Positions 1-11,109 are shown, numbered from the stretch's first letter. The stretch is 64,000 nucleotides of DNA from Tragulus kanchil (GCA_022376925.1 JAIOJX010000032.1:203604939-203668938); one strand, 5' to 3'. Program-made: numbers and translations. The notes: generated by a model from the sequence alone, not told the origin.

Positions 1-1030
1 ATACAGTGAGATCAGGTGGAGCCTGGGAAGCCATGTGCAGGTTTCCTTTGGGGGAGGAGGATGTCCCTGAGCAGATAATAGTGAAATGACCTCACCTATG
101 CCATGAAGAGGTCCCTGTGGCTCCCACAAATAAGACTGAAGGAGGCAGGGGTGAAAGGGGAAGCCAGGCAGAAGGGCCTGGTTCCAGTCAGCGCCAGGAA
201 AGATGCTGGCAGAGCAGACAATGAGTGTGTTTCAACTGTAGAATGAACATGATTTGCTGATACACTGAACCCAAGTGGAGACGGAGGAGTCCAGCATGAT
301 CCCAAAGTTCAGAGTCTGAGTGAAAGGGAAGGTGGAACCCACTTATGGAGACCTGAGTGGGGCAGCTTGGGGAGGTTCAAGCTAGGAGACGGGGTGGAAA
401 CTAAGAGGACCAATGTGGATGGGTCAGGACTGAGTTGCACACTCAGGTGGAAAGGTCACATGGACATCTAGATGCTCAGGGGAAGGACTGGGCTGGTGAT
501 ACAAACTCTGTGCAAGGGCCAGCAGTGTGCAAGTGATGAGAGAACACCCAGGACTGGACAGGGATTGTGCCAAGAGTGAGTATCAACAGAGAAGAGGAGG
601 CTGGAGGTTAAGCCCCGGCCATACTGCCATTGAGAGGTCAGGACTGGACCCCAGACTGAGGAGCCAAGCAAGGGAATCCCTTGAAAAGCAATACAGGAAA
701 TGGAAAAGCACCTCCCTCCCAGGCGAAACTGATCTGATCTGGAAAAGTCTTTAATACATTCATTGAGGACCTAACAAGAGATTCCCCTTTTTTCCTCTAA
801 GAGGCTGATATAGGATTTGTCTCATTTCCATATAAATTCCAGATAATACAAACCCAAGAATCTCCTAATAGCTTAGTAGCTTCTCACAAGAAAATTTCAG
901 TCATCTTCTTGTACTTGGTTCACACAAGAAAAGAGTGTTATGTTCGACAAGCAACAGGGTGGTACTTAATGGTATACAAATAGAAAGACCACTGTAACAG
1001 AATAACAAGTCCAGAAGTAGACCCGGTTCC
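1..1030. other. No identified feature
   Basis: No gene, RNA or repeat family was recognised here. Short ORFs on both strands lack splice-flanked structure or recognisable domains, and composition is ordinary. The stretch ends where the first L1-containing tandem duplication begins. Confidence 0.4.
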
Positions 1031-1033
1031 ACA

Positions 1034-3322
1034 CAGAGATGTCATCTATGGAGAAGGTGGGGAGGGGTGAATTTTCAAATAAATGTTCTGGAACAAAAGC
1101 CATTTAGAAAAAAAATTAAAAAAACTGGATCCAAACCTCACACTATACACTGGAATTAACTTCACATGGATGAGAGATCTAACTTTTAAAAGGTAGATTT
1201 ACATATCAATGTTCTCGTAGGTCAGTCTCTCAATGTAATTGAAAAAAAAAAAATAACAAAAATAAACAAATGAGAATGAATCAACTTAAAAATTTTTGCC
1301 CAGTAAAGGAAACCATAAACAAAATGAAAACACAACCCACAGATGGAAGAAAATATGTGCAAACAATGTGACTGACATGGCTTAGTTTCCAAAATATACA
1401 AACAGCTCATATAACTCAACAACAAAAGAAAACAAACACAATCAAAAAATGGGCAGAAGACTTAAATAGACATTTCTCCAAGGAAAACAAACAGATGGCC
1501 ACTAGGCACATGAAAAGATGCTCAATATCGCTAATTATTAGAGAAATCCGAATCAAAACTACATTCTCACCAGATGGAGAGAATGGCCACCATTAAAAAG
1601 GCTACAAATAATAAATGCTAGAAAGGGTGTGGAGAATAGGGAACTCTTACACTGTTCATCAGAAAACTAAATGTAGAAAACAGTAGTAGTTTCAGAAAAC
1701 TAAAAACAGAATTATCATATGATCCAGCAATCCCACTCCTGGGTATATATGCAGATAAAACTATAATTCAGAGATATATAGCAGCATTATCACAATAGCC
1801 AAGACATGGAAACAACCTAAATGTCCATCAACAGATGAATGAATAAAGAAGATGTGTTACTTATATACAGTGAGTATTACTCGGCCATAAAAAGAATGAA
1901 ATCATGTCATCTGTATCAACATGGATGTAACTGGAGATTATCACACTAAGTGAAGTTAGAAAGAGAAAGACAAATAGCATATGATATCACTTATATGCAG
2001 GATCTAAAATATGACTCAAATGCACCTACCTATAAAATGGAAACAGAATCAGGGACATGAAGAACAGACTGGTAGCTGCCAAGGGGGCAGGGGGAGGGAG
2101 AAGGATGGAGCGGGAGTCTGGAATTAGCAGACGCCGACTGGTGTATACACAGTGGGTAAACAACATCCCCGTGGGCTATATTCGCCAGTTTCCAGAGATG
2201 TCATCTATGGAGAAGGTGGGGAGGGGTGAATTTTGAAATAAATGTTCTGGAACAAACGCCATTTAAAAAAAAATTAAAAAAACTGGATCCAAACCTCACA
2301 CTATACACTGGAATTAACTTCACATGGATGAGAGATCTAACTTTTAAAAGGTAGATTTACATATCAATGTTCTCGTAGGTCAGTCTCTCAATGTAATTGA
2401 AAAAAAAAAAATAACAAAAATAAACAAATGAGAATGAATCAACTTAAAAATTTTTGCCCAGTAAAGGAAACCATAAACAAAATGAAAACACAACCCACAG
2501 ATGGAAGAAAATATGTGCAAACAATGTGACTGACATGGCTTAGTTTCCAAAATATACAAACAGCTCATATAACTCAACAACAAAAGAAAACAAACACAAT
2601 CAAAAAATGGGCAGAAGACTTAAATAGACATTTCTCCAAGGAAAACAAACAGATGGCCACTAGGCACATGAAAAGATGCTCAATATCGCTAATTATTAGA
2701 GAAATCCGAATCAAAACTACATTCTCACCAGATGGAGAGAATGGCCACCATTAAAAAGGCTACAAATAATAAATGCTAGAAAGGGTGTGGAGAATAGGGA
2801 ACTCTTACACTGTTCATCAGAAAACTAAATGTAGAAAACAGTAGTAGTTTCAGAAAACTAAAAACAGAATTATCATATGATCCAGCAATCCCACTCCTGG
2901 GTATATATGCAGATAAAACTATAATTCAGAGATATATAGCAGCATTATCACAATAGCCAAGACATGGAAACAACCTAAATGTCCATCAACAGATGAATGA
3001 ATAAAGAAGATGTGTTACTTATATACAGTGAGTATTACTCGGCCATAAAAAGAATGAAATCATGTCATCTGTATCAACATGGATGTAACTGGAGATTATC
3101 ACACTAAGTGAAGTTAGAAAGAGAAAGACAAATAGCATATGATATCACTTATATGCAGGATCTAAAATATGACTCAAATGCACCTACCTATAAAATGGAA
3201 ACAGAATCAGGGACATGAAGAACAGACTGGTAGCTGCCAAGGGGGCAGGGGGAGGGAGAAGGATGGAGCGGGAGTCTGGAATTAGCAGACGCCGACTGGT
3301 GTATACACAGTGGGTAAACAAC
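1034..3322. repeat. Direct tandem duplication 1 (two copies, offset about 1158)
   Basis: Positions 1034-2164 are repeated at 2193-3322, separated by 28 bases (2165-2192). Both copies carry the same L1 segment and the same antisense ORF (1222-1425 and 2380-2583). The few mismatches sit in the first 70 bases of the second copy. The spacer includes a garbled version of the L1 text that follows the second copy (a GCTATATTC motif near 2175 and again near 3348). This is what an unmerged overlap of two contig ends would look like; a real duplication is the alternative. Confidence 0.9.
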
Positions 3323-3535
3323 CAGGTCCCACTGTCCAGCACAGGGAGCTATATTCAATATCCTGGGAAAAACCATAATAGAAAAGAATATGAAAATGAA
3401 TGTGTATGTATATGTGTATATAAATATGTATATGTATGTATACATAAAGCTAAGTCACTTTGCTGTACAGCAGTAATTAATACAACATTGTAAATCAACT
3501 ATACTTAAAAAAATAAATAAAATTAAAAATTGAAT
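1090..3535 (+). mobile_element. LINE-1 3' end (ORF2 C-terminus and 3' UTR), 5' truncated
   Basis: The text reads as decayed L1 ORF2 C-terminal sequence: the block at 1720-1740 and 2877-2897 encoding the LPYDPAIPLLG-type motif, and the PKCPSTDE-like block near 1817. A 3' UTR follows and ends near 3500 with the usual artiodactyl L1 words (TCACTTTGCTGTACAGCAG, then an A-rich tail). Stops and frameshifts show it is dead. Its internal part is doubled by tandem duplication 1. Confidence 0.8.
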
Positions 3536-3539
3536 TTAT

Positions 3540-4990
3540 TAAAAATAAATAAAATGAACATTTAGAATGTGGTCCTGTTCCAATAAAAGGTGATCTATAA
3601 AAACAGGTGGTCGTGTACTAACAGCCAACTGACCTATGACTAAGATAGCAAGAAATTGAGAAAAGACAGTCTCTTCAACAGGTGGTACTGGGAAAACTGG
3701 ACAGCTATGTAAAAGAACGAAATTACAACATTCTCTAAAACCATATACAAAAACTGACTCAAAATGGATTAAAGGCTGAAATGTAAGACTGGATACTATA
3801 AAACTTCTTGAGGAAAACATGGGCAGAACATTCTGACATAAATTGCAGCAATGTATTTTTTTTGATCGCCTAAAGCAAAGGAAATAAAAGCAAAAATAAA
3901 CAAATGGGACCTAATTAAACTTAAAAGCTCTTTCCCAGAAAAGGAACCATAAACAGAATGAAAAAGCAATATACTGAATGGGAGGAAATATTTGCAAATG
4001 ACCGGAGCAACAAGCAGTTAATATCCAACACATATAAACAGCTTGTACAACTCAACATAAGAAAACCACACCAAGCAACTCAAAATGGGCGGAAGAACTG
4101 AAAAGATATTTTTTCAAAGAGGAAATGCAGATGGCCAACAGGCAAATGAAAAGATGCTGGACATCACTAACCATCAGGGAAATGCAAATCAAAATCACAG
4201 TAAGATACCACCTCATACCTGTCAGAATGGCTATCATCAAAAAAGAACACAAATAACATGTTAGCAAGGACGTGGAGAAAAGGGAACCCTTATACACTGT
4301 GGTGGGAATATAAATTGGTGCAGGCACGATGGGAAATAGTTTGGAGGTTTCTTAAAAAAACTAAAAACAGAACTACCATATGACCCAGCACTATACTCCT
4401 GGACATACATTCTAACCCCCCTCAAAACATCAATTTGAAAAGATACATGTATCCCAAAGTCCAAAGCAGCATTATTTACAACTGCTAAGATATGGAAGCA
4501 ACCTAAATGTCCATCAACAAGTGAATGGATTAAGAAGAAATGGTGTATATGTACACGCATACATACACACACACACACAATAGAATATTATTCAGTCACA
4601 AAAAAAGAAGAAAATTTTGCCTTTTGTAGCAACATAGATGGACTTGGAGGGTATTATACTAAGTGAGGCAGAGAAAGACAAATACTGTATGATTTCACTT
4701 ATATGTGAAAACAATACAACAAACTAGTTAATATAGCAAAAAAGAAGCAGAGAACAACTAGTGGTTACCAGTGGAGATCAGAGGTGAGTAGGGGTGCAGA
4801 GGATAGGAGAATGGGGGGCGAAACTACTGGGCGTAAGACAGGGTCAAGGATGTAACGTACAACATGTGAGTCTACAGCCAATAACTCTCTAATACTTACA
4901 GAGGAAAAATCTTTAAAAACCATATAAAAAGTCGACAGCTGGAAATGAGGTAGAAGGAATAAGGACGAGAGTAGGATATCTCAAGAGCCT
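3540..4990 (+). mobile_element. Second, older LINE-1 3' fragment
   Basis: An independent L1 ORF2 3' segment follows the A-rich tail of the first. It has the typical ORF2 C-terminal order (an [18 protein letters not shown] block near 4130, the Y-D-P-A-L-Y-S block near 4380, the P-K-C-P-S-T-S block near 4500), then a short AC repeat and 3' UTR-like sequence. Many stops are present; no intact ORF remains. The antisense ORFs at 4052-4327 and 4261-4578 are shadows of it. Confidence 0.7.
4565..4580. repeat. Short AC dinucleotide repeat
   Basis: A run of AC units lies inside the old L1 3' region. It is too short to suggest a function. Confidence 0.7.
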
Positions 4991-5079
4991 ATCTTCCTAT
5001 ACCATTTGAGACAATAAAAAGTATACAATATCATCTGTTCTTGCCCAAGATCTTTAACTTGAATCAAATCATGAATAAT

Positions 5080-5640
5080 CAATCAAAGAAATCCAGAGTG
5101 AGAGACATTCTACAGGACAATGGACCTAGATTCCTCAATAAAGTCAATACATTGGGTGAACGTGTTGGAGGGAGAGGCGGGGCTAGAAATACTTTAGGGG
5201 CTAAAAGACCCTAAAAAGAGACAGAACTACCAACATAATGTATGAACTTGGATTGGATACTGGAACTACAAAAGACATTTGGGGGACAAGTGGGGAAATT
5301 TAAATATAGACTATTTTAAATTCTATTAAATCATTATGAAATTTCTTAGATGTGATAATTATACAGTGAGTATTTGGAGAATGCCCTTCATCTCTAGAGA
5401 TGCATGCTAGAGTATTTAGAGGTTAAATGTAATGATGACATGATGACTACATCTTGTTTTCAAATGCTCCAGTGGAGAAAAAAGCACGTGTATGTGTCTA
5501 GGCATGGGGAGAGAGAGGGAGGAGGAAGAGGGGAAAATTGGAAAAAAATTTTTGATAATGTTATTTTGAGGGCAGCAACTGTTGAAAGAAATTCTGAACA
5601 AATGTAGTATCTATTCGTTGAGAAAAAGAAATTCTGAGTT
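5080..5640 (+). mobile_element. Old LINE-type 3' UTR fragment, family uncertain
   Basis: The order of words here (a 'GAGACATTCTACAGGACAA' block, a 'TTGGATTGGATACTGGAAC' block, then an 'AGAGATGCATGCTAGAGTATTTAG' type block near 5396) resembles an ancient mammalian L1 3' UTR. A related block occurs at 23140-23650. The assignment rests on remembered consensus only; the class is likelier than the subfamily. Confidence 0.35.
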
Positions 5641-5799
5641 TATGTTTAGTTAAACTTTATTGTTGGCCAAGTACAGTAAATATATATGCATACATTTATA
5701 TATCAGTTTACTGTTCATCTAAGACTTAGTAAAAGGAATTGAAGACCAAAATGATTTGTAATCCAGCAGTAACTAACAGGCAATTCCATTCTGTGTAGA

Positions 5800-6460
5800 A
5801 GAGTAACTTTAAGAAGAACACAGAATGTCAGAATATGGATGAACTTTGAAAACATTATGCCAAATGAAAGAAGCCATTCATAAAGGACCATATGATACAG
5901 TAAGTCCCCTACGTACAAACCTTTGAGTTGCAAACTTTCAAGGTGCAAACATACGTGCCAGTCCCTGTACGCCAGCTGTTGTACTGCACTACTGTACTTT
6001 TCAAGGTATTGTACTGTAAGAATAAAATGTTTCACTTTTTGTGTGTGTTTTGTATGTACGTGTTATTTGTGTGAAGAGTATTATAAACCTATTACAGCAC
6101 ACTATAGCTGACTGTGTTAGCTGTGAACCTAGGCTAACTTTGTTGGATGTACGAACGTGCTTTGTGCAGGGAATTTACTGTCTATGATTCCATTTATAAC
6201 AAACGTCCAGAATAGGCACATCACAGAGACAGAAAACAGGCTGGTGGTTGTCTAGGGCAGTAGGGGTTGGCGGGACAAGGTAGTGACTATTATCGGGTAT
6301 GGGGTTTCTTCAGGAGGCAATAAAGATGGTTTAACAGTGATTGTGGTGATGATGGCACACTCTGAATATACGAACAGTGACTGAAGTGTACCTTTCAAAT
6401 GGGTGATCTCCACAATGTTGTTATAAGGAAAGAGAACAAGAGCACAGGAGCACAGTGTCC
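5800..6460 (+). mobile_element. LINE-1 3' UTR fragment split by a MITE
   Basis: The left part (5800-5896) and the right part (6183-6460) join into one L1 3' end: the sequence around 'CCATATGATA' resumes as 'TATGATTCCATTTATA' after the insert. The right part continues through the 'GGTGGTTGTCTAGGG' and 'ACTGAAGTGTACCTTTCAAATGG' blocks seen in L1M-type 3' UTRs. It is non-coding and old. Confidence 0.6.
5897..6182. mobile_element. Tc1/mariner-like non-autonomous element
   Basis: The insert starts CAGTAAGTCC and ends GAATTTACTG, giving short inverted ends (CAGTAA/TTACTG). It sits at a TA dinucleotide on the left; the right flank reads TC, presumably a mutated TA. It interrupts an otherwise continuous L1 3' UTR, which fixes both borders. 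No transposase reading frame is present. Class assignment follows from the TA target and terminal bases; the family is not certain. Confidence 0.5.
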
Positions 6461-6498
6461 CTGACACCACCCACCAACCCTGAGCCACTGACACTCAC

Positions 6499-6551
6499 TT
6501 GGAAGTCTTCGTGGAATCGCCTGCCCAGCCTCCGAGCTTGGGAGCGGGAGC
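6499..6551 (-). CDS. Candidate coding exon of an unidentified gene (53 bp)
   Basis: On the minus strand a pyrimidine-rich tract ending TCTTGTAG is followed by 53 bases and then the donor GTGAGTGTC. All three frames are open; one gives a basic stretch, SRSQARRLGRRFHEDFQ. The length is not a multiple of three, so it would be a phase-shifting internal exon. The segment is more G+C-rich than its L1-filled surroundings and matches no repeat I know. It lies on the same strand as the candidate exons at 52850-52927 and 62107-62217. I do not recognise the protein. A chance pair of splice-like sites cannot be excluded. Confidence 0.35.
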
Positions 6552-6679
6552 CTACAAGAGAACAGAAGCCAACAAAACAGTTGCTCAGCATCAGCATTCA
6601 AGCAAACAGGGGCTGAAGTTAAGGTCACCTAAACCAACCATCAACCGACCAAAACCTTCTGAATAAAAATAGGATACTA

Positions 6680-7330
6680 TGACACCCAGGTGCTTCCATA
6701 TCCTTCTGGAGGGCAGTTTGGCACTGCCCACTGAAAGGCCTAGAAGAGCTCATACTTTCCGAGCCAACAATTCTAACTCCAGGAATTTATCCCAAGGAAA
6801 TAATCATAGAGAAACATAATATCATTTTTGAATATAGTGAATAACTAGAAGCTACCAAAATGAACATCAATAAGGAATTAAGTAAATCATAAAATATACA
6901 TGTGAAAACATGATACAACGAAAAACTGTGTTAAAAAGGAATATGAGGGGCTTCCCTGGTGGTCCAGTGGGTAAAGAGTCCACCTTGCAGTGCAAGAGGC
7001 ACTGGTTTGATCCCTGGCCTGGGAAGATCCCATGTGCTGCAGTGGCTGGACTGGTGTGTCTAATTACGAGCCAGCACTCTGGAGCGCATGCGCCCAGAGC
7101 CAGTGCTCTGCAATGAGAGAGGCCACTGTAATGGGAGGCCCACACAGGCCAAAGAATAAAGATGGATGAAAATAAATAAATAATAAACAAATAAATAAGT
7201 AAAACAATAAAAGAGGCCAAAATTTTTTTAAAAATGAGAAAGCTCTATCAATGTTAACTTTTTGAAACGTACTGCAGAGCAGTAGGTATATGCTTCCAAT
7301 TTTGTGAAAAGACCACTGATACATAATATC
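6680..7330 (+). mobile_element. Old LINE-1 ORF2 3' fragment interrupted by a SINE
   Basis: Around 6700-6949 the sequence follows an old L1 ORF2 C-terminus (the 'GGGCAGTTTGGCA' block, then 'CCAACAATTCTAACTCCAGG'). After the SINE at 6950-7215 it resumes with 'AAGCTCTATCAATGTTAAC'. No intact reading frame remains. Confidence 0.55.
6950..7215 (+). mobile_element. tRNA-derived SINE, short-tail variant
   Basis: The element begins GGCTTCCCTGGTGGTCCAGT (pol III A-box region) with a B-box-like GGTTTGATCCC near 7006. Its body matches the young SINEs at 44394 and 56966, but the tail differs: after GATGGATGAAAATAAATAA it ends in an AATAAAAGAGGCC block rather than the G+C-rich tail. The element at 47362 has the same tail. 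More mutated than the long-tail copies, so probably older. Confidence 0.85.
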
Positions 7331-7394
7331 TAGTGTTAATTAGGTATAATTTCATGAATGACAGGGGCTCCAAGGATAGAATTATGGCAATTTC

Positions 7395-7758
7395 TTCTTT
7401 CTTTTTAAATTTTATTTATATTTATTTATTTTCGGTTATTCTGGGTTTCCACTGCTGCCACAGGCAGCAGTTGCAGGGAGTGAGGCTATTCTCCAGTTGA
7501 GGTGAAAAGGCTTCTTATTGCGGTGACTTCTCTTGTTGTGGAACTCGGGCTCTATGGCACACGTGCTTCAGTAGTTGCGGCAAATAGGCTCAATAGTTGC
7601 AGCTCTGAAGCTCTAGAGCACAGGCTCAATAGTTGTGGCTCATGGGCTTAGATGCTCCACAGCATGTGGCATCTTCCCAGATCAGGGAAGATGCATTGGC
7701 AGGCAGATGCCTTGCATTGGCAGGCAAATTCTTCACCACTGAGCTACCAGGGAAGCAC
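7395..7758 (-). mobile_element. CHR-type tRNA SINE, antisense
   Basis: Read on the minus strand it begins GCTTCCCTGGTAGCTCAGTG and runs through the usual CHR-2-like body of repeated 'AGCCCATGAGCCACAACTA'-type units into an A-rich tail. It is degenerate. The young SINE at 7775-8103 inserted next to its head within CTTCTTTCT repeats. Confidence 0.75.
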
Positions 7759-7774
7759 TTCTTTCTTTTTTTTT

Positions 7775-8103
7775 TTTAAAGGTTAGGTTTTATTATTTAT
7801 TTATTTATTTTGGTGGGGGCGGGGTGGGGAGGGAGGGGAACCGGCGGGCTACTTCTATTGGTCTTTCATTTGTCCATTTTCATCCATCTTTGTTCTCTGG
7901 CCTGTGTGGGCCTCCCATCACGGTGGCCTCTGTCGTCGCAGAGCACCGGCTCTGGGCGCATGTGCTCCAGAGCTCCGGCTCGGTAATTGGACACATCAGT
8001 CCAGCCGCTCCGTGACATGTGGGATCTTCCCAGGCCAGGGATTGAACCAGCGTCCCTTGCACTGCAAGGCGGTGTCCTTACCCACTGGACCACCAGGGAA
8101 GCC
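7775..8103 (-). mobile_element. Young long-tail tRNA SINE, antisense
   Basis: On the minus strand it starts GGGGCTTCCCTGGTGGTCCA, has the B-box region and body shared with the copies at 44394, 55088, 56966 and 59141, and ends with the G+C-rich tail (CCCCACCCCGCCCCCACC) and an AAATA repeat. A CTTCTTTCT motif at both borders (near 7759 and 8105) is the likely target-site duplication. Part of its head lies in tandem duplication 2. Confidence 0.85.
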
Positions 8104-8114
8104 CCCTTCTTTCT

Positions 8115-8452
8115 TTATCTTTTATAATTTTATTTATTTTTGGCTGTGCTGGGTCTTTGTTGCTGCAAGGGCTTTTCTCTAGCTGCAGCAAGCAGGGGCT
8201 GCCATGTGCTGGATTCTCATTGCGGTGGCTTCTCGTTACAGAGCACGGGCTATAAGGTGCACAGGTTTCAGCAGCTGTAGCACATGGGTTCAGCAGTTGT
8301 GACTCCCTGGCTTTAGAGCACAGACTAAACAGTTGTGATGCATGGGTTTAGTTGTCCCAGTGGCATGTGGGATCCTCTTGGATCAGAGATTGAACCTATG
8401 TCTCCTGCATTGGCAGGTGGATCCTTTACCACTGAGCTACCATGGAAACCTA
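8115..8452 (-). mobile_element. CHR-type tRNA SINE, antisense (copy at 9272-9609)
   Basis: On the minus strand it begins GGTTTCCATGGTAGCTCAGT and ends in an AAATAAATAAAATT tail. It is degenerate relative to the young SINE. The second copy at 9272-9609 comes from tandem duplication 2, not a separate insertion. Confidence 0.75.
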
Positions 8453-8504
8453 AAAAAAAAAAGTTGTTGTTCTTTTTTTTTGGATGGAGACTATTTTTAG
8501 TCTT

Positions 8505-8530
8505 TGTGTGTGTGTGTGTGTGTGTGTGTG
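8505..8530. repeat. TG dinucleotide microsatellite (copy at 9662-9687)
   Basis: About 12-13 TG units lie between two SINEs. The duplicated copy at 9662-9687 has the same length. Independently evolving copies of such a repeat would be expected to drift apart, which argues that the duplication is very recent or not real. Confidence 0.8.
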
Positions 8531-8635
8531 TTTGGCCACTAGGCACAAGGATCTTAGGTCCCTGACCAGAGATCAGAGATCAACACTCCTTGCATTGCAA
8601 GGTGAAGTCTTAACCACCAGACTACCAGGGAAGAC
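8531..8635 (-). mobile_element. Short tRNA-derived SINE, antisense (copy at 9688-9792)
   Basis: On the minus strand the sequence begins CTTCCCTGGTAGTCTGGTGG and ends near the TG repeat in a short 'CCTAGTGGCCAAA' region. Only the tRNA-like head is present. The copy at 9688-9792 belongs to tandem duplication 2. Confidence 0.65.
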
Positions 8636-8766
8636 TGCTTTTTCCTTCTTTACACTGTTCTACATTTTCCAATTCTTTTTTTTACAGTCAGGAAATCAAT
8701 AAAAATCTAAGAGAGAGGCTTGCTTCAGATACACAAACTCAACTGGTGGGTTAAAAATCTACTCAA

Positions 8767-10550
8767 AGCACCATATGACCCAGCAATCCCACTCTTAGGC
8801 TTATACCCTGACGAAATCAAAACTGAAAGAAGCACCTGTACCCCAATGTTCATTGCAGCTCTCTATACAATAGCCAGAACATGGAAGGAACCTAGATGCC
8901 CATCGATGAACGAATGGATCCAAAAGCTCTGGTACATATATACAATGGAATACTACACAGCTGTAAAGAGAAATGCAGAAGAATCAACCCTAATGAGGTG
9001 GCTGGATCTAGAACGTATCATCAAAAGTGAAGTCAGTCAGAAAGAGAAGGACAAATACAGCATATTAACACATATATATGGAATCTAGTAGGATGGTGAC
9101 AATGGCACATGCAGTCAGAACAGAGAATGGACAAATTGGAAGGAACAGTGGGTGAGAGGCGTATCCAGGCTTGGAAACCCCATGGGATCTAGGCGGGATT
9201 GAACCAGCGTCCCTTGCACTGCAAGGCGGTGTCCTTACCCACTGGACCACCAGGGAAGCCCCCTTCTTTCTTTATCTTTTATAATTTTATTTATTTTTGG
9301 CTGTGCTGGGTCTTTGTTGCTGCAAGGGCTTTTCTCTAGCTGCAGCAAGCAGGGGCTGCCATGTGCTGGATTCTCATTGCGGTGGCTTCTCGTTACAGAG
9401 CACGGGCTATAAGGTGCACAGGTTTCAGCAGCTGTAGCACATGGGTTCAGCAGTTGTGACTCCCTGGCTTTAGAGCACAGACTAAACAGTTGTGATGCAT
9501 GGGTTTAGTTGTCCCAGTGGCATGTGGGATCCTCTTGGATCAGAGATTGAACCTATGTCTCCTGCATTGGCAGGTGGATCCTTTACCACTGAGCTACCAT
9601 GGAAACCTAAAAAAAAAAAGTTGTTGTTCTTTTTTTTTGGATGGAGACTATTTTTAGTCTTTGTGTGTGTGTGTGTGTGTGTGTGTGTTTGGCCACTAGG
9701 CACAAGGATCTTAGGTCCCTGACCAGAGATCAGAGATCAACACTCCTTGCATTGCAAGGTGAAGTCTTAACCACCAGACTACCAGGGAAGACTGCTTTTT
9801 CCTTCTTTACACTGTTCTACATTTTCCAATTCTTTTTTTTACAGTCAGGAAATCAATAAAAATCTAAGAGAGAGGCTTGCTTCAGATACACAAACTCAAC
9901 TGGTGGGTTAAAAATCTACTCAAAGCACCATATGACCCAGCAATCCCACTCTTAGGCTTATACCCTGACGAAATCAAAACTGAAAGAAGCACCTGTACCC
10001 CAATGTTCATTGCAGCTCTCTATACAATAGCCAGAACATGGAAGGAACCTAGATGCCCATCGATGAACGAATGGATCCAAAAGCTCTGGTACATATATAC
10101 AATGGAATACTACACAGCTGTAAAGAGAAATGCAGAAGAATCAACCCTAATGAGGTGGCTGGATCTAGAACGTATCATCAAAAGTGAAGTCAGTCAGAAA
10201 GAGAAGGACAAATACAGCATATTAACACATATATATGGAATCTAGTAGGATGGTGACAATGGCACATGCAGTGAAGCAACAGACAGACAGACATGGACAG
10301 TGGACATATGGACATTGTGGGGAAGGAACAGTGGGTGAGAGGCGTAAAGGAAGTAGCATGAAGGCCTGTACTATCATAAGTGAAGAAAATAGCTCTAGTC
10401 ATTGCTCTGTGAGAAAAGGGGATACTTCAGGGGTGCAGTGTGATGGTCGGGAGGGGAGGGAGGGGGGGATATATATATATGACTAATCTGAGAACATACA
10501 TATCTGTAAACAACAAAACTCTGTAAAAGTTAAAAGTAAAATAAAGGTTT
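8767..10550 (+). mobile_element. 5'-truncated young LINE-1 with target-site duplication
   Basis: The element begins at AGCACCATATGACCC, inside the last part of ORF2, and ends at an A-run near 10550. It is flanked by AATCTACTCAA at 8756-8766 and 10563-10573, a target-site duplication typical of L1 integration. The 122-residue ORF fragment (8720-9088, copy 9877-10245) contains the ORF2 C-terminal blocks ending in a YTMEYY-type motif. True length is about 0.63 kb, because tandem duplication 2 inserts an extra 1.16 kb. It has no RT domain and is dead. Confidence 0.85.
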
Positions 10551-10649
10551 TAAAAAAAAAAAAATCTACTCAAGTGGGGAGGGGCGAAAAAAATATATAC
10601 TCAAGTTATTTGGGCAATAGATACATCCATACCCAAGTCCAGGAATTCT

Positions 10650-10855
10650 TGTCTAACTGTTGCTGTTCAGTCGCTAGGTCATATTTGACTCTTTGCAGCT
10701 CCATGGACTGCAGCATGCCAGGCTCCTCTGTCCTCCACTGTCTCCTGCAGCTTGCTCAAATTCATGTCCATTGAATCAGCGATGGTATCTAACCGTCTCA
10801 TTCTCGGCGACCCCCTTCTCCTTTTGCCTTCAGTTTTTCCTGGCATCAGGGTCTA
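10650..10855 (-). mobile_element. BovB LINE 3' end, antisense (left palindrome arm)
   Basis: The run through 'TTGCTGTTCAGTCGCTAGG', 'CTCCATGGACTGCAGCATGC' and 'GTCCATTGAATCAGCGATGG' is the reverse complement of the BovB 3' terminus, which encodes the C-terminal region ending in DSMDMSLSKL-type residues. Only about 200 bases are present. Confidence 0.7.
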
Positions 10856-11109
10856 AGGATCTCAACTAAAAATATCCAGGTTGGAATCCTCCAATCCACT
10901 GAATCACTCACATTGGACGAAACATCAGAAGCCTTTCCCATTTTGAATAACCTGTTCTTATCAAGGATTCCAGAGTTATCAACCTTCTTTTTGCAGGGAT
11001 TGCACATAACTATAACTGTTGTTCCCAGTCTGATAAGTGACAGTTCGGCATGTTGAGGGAATATTTTCTTAAAAAGCCGTAAATTAGGCTAGATTGAAAG
11101 AACATGGCA

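Larger units (their letters stand above)
8038..10345. repeat. Direct tandem duplication 2 (offset 1157)
   Basis: Positions 8038-9163 recur at 9195-10345, with a 31-base spacer. Near its end the first copy carries a degraded version of the sequence: 24 bases (from 9116) stand where the second copy has about 50 (from 10273), yet both resume at AAGGAACAGTGGGTGAGAGG. The duplicated unit starts inside a SINE head and ends inside an L1 3' UTR, so no element border explains it. An unmerged contig overlap with a noisy end fits. Confidence 0.9.

Noticed and set aside
1222..2583. Repeated 67-codon minus-strand ORF as a gene pair
   Set aside because: It is antisense to an L1 ORF2 fragment and doubled by tandem duplication 1.
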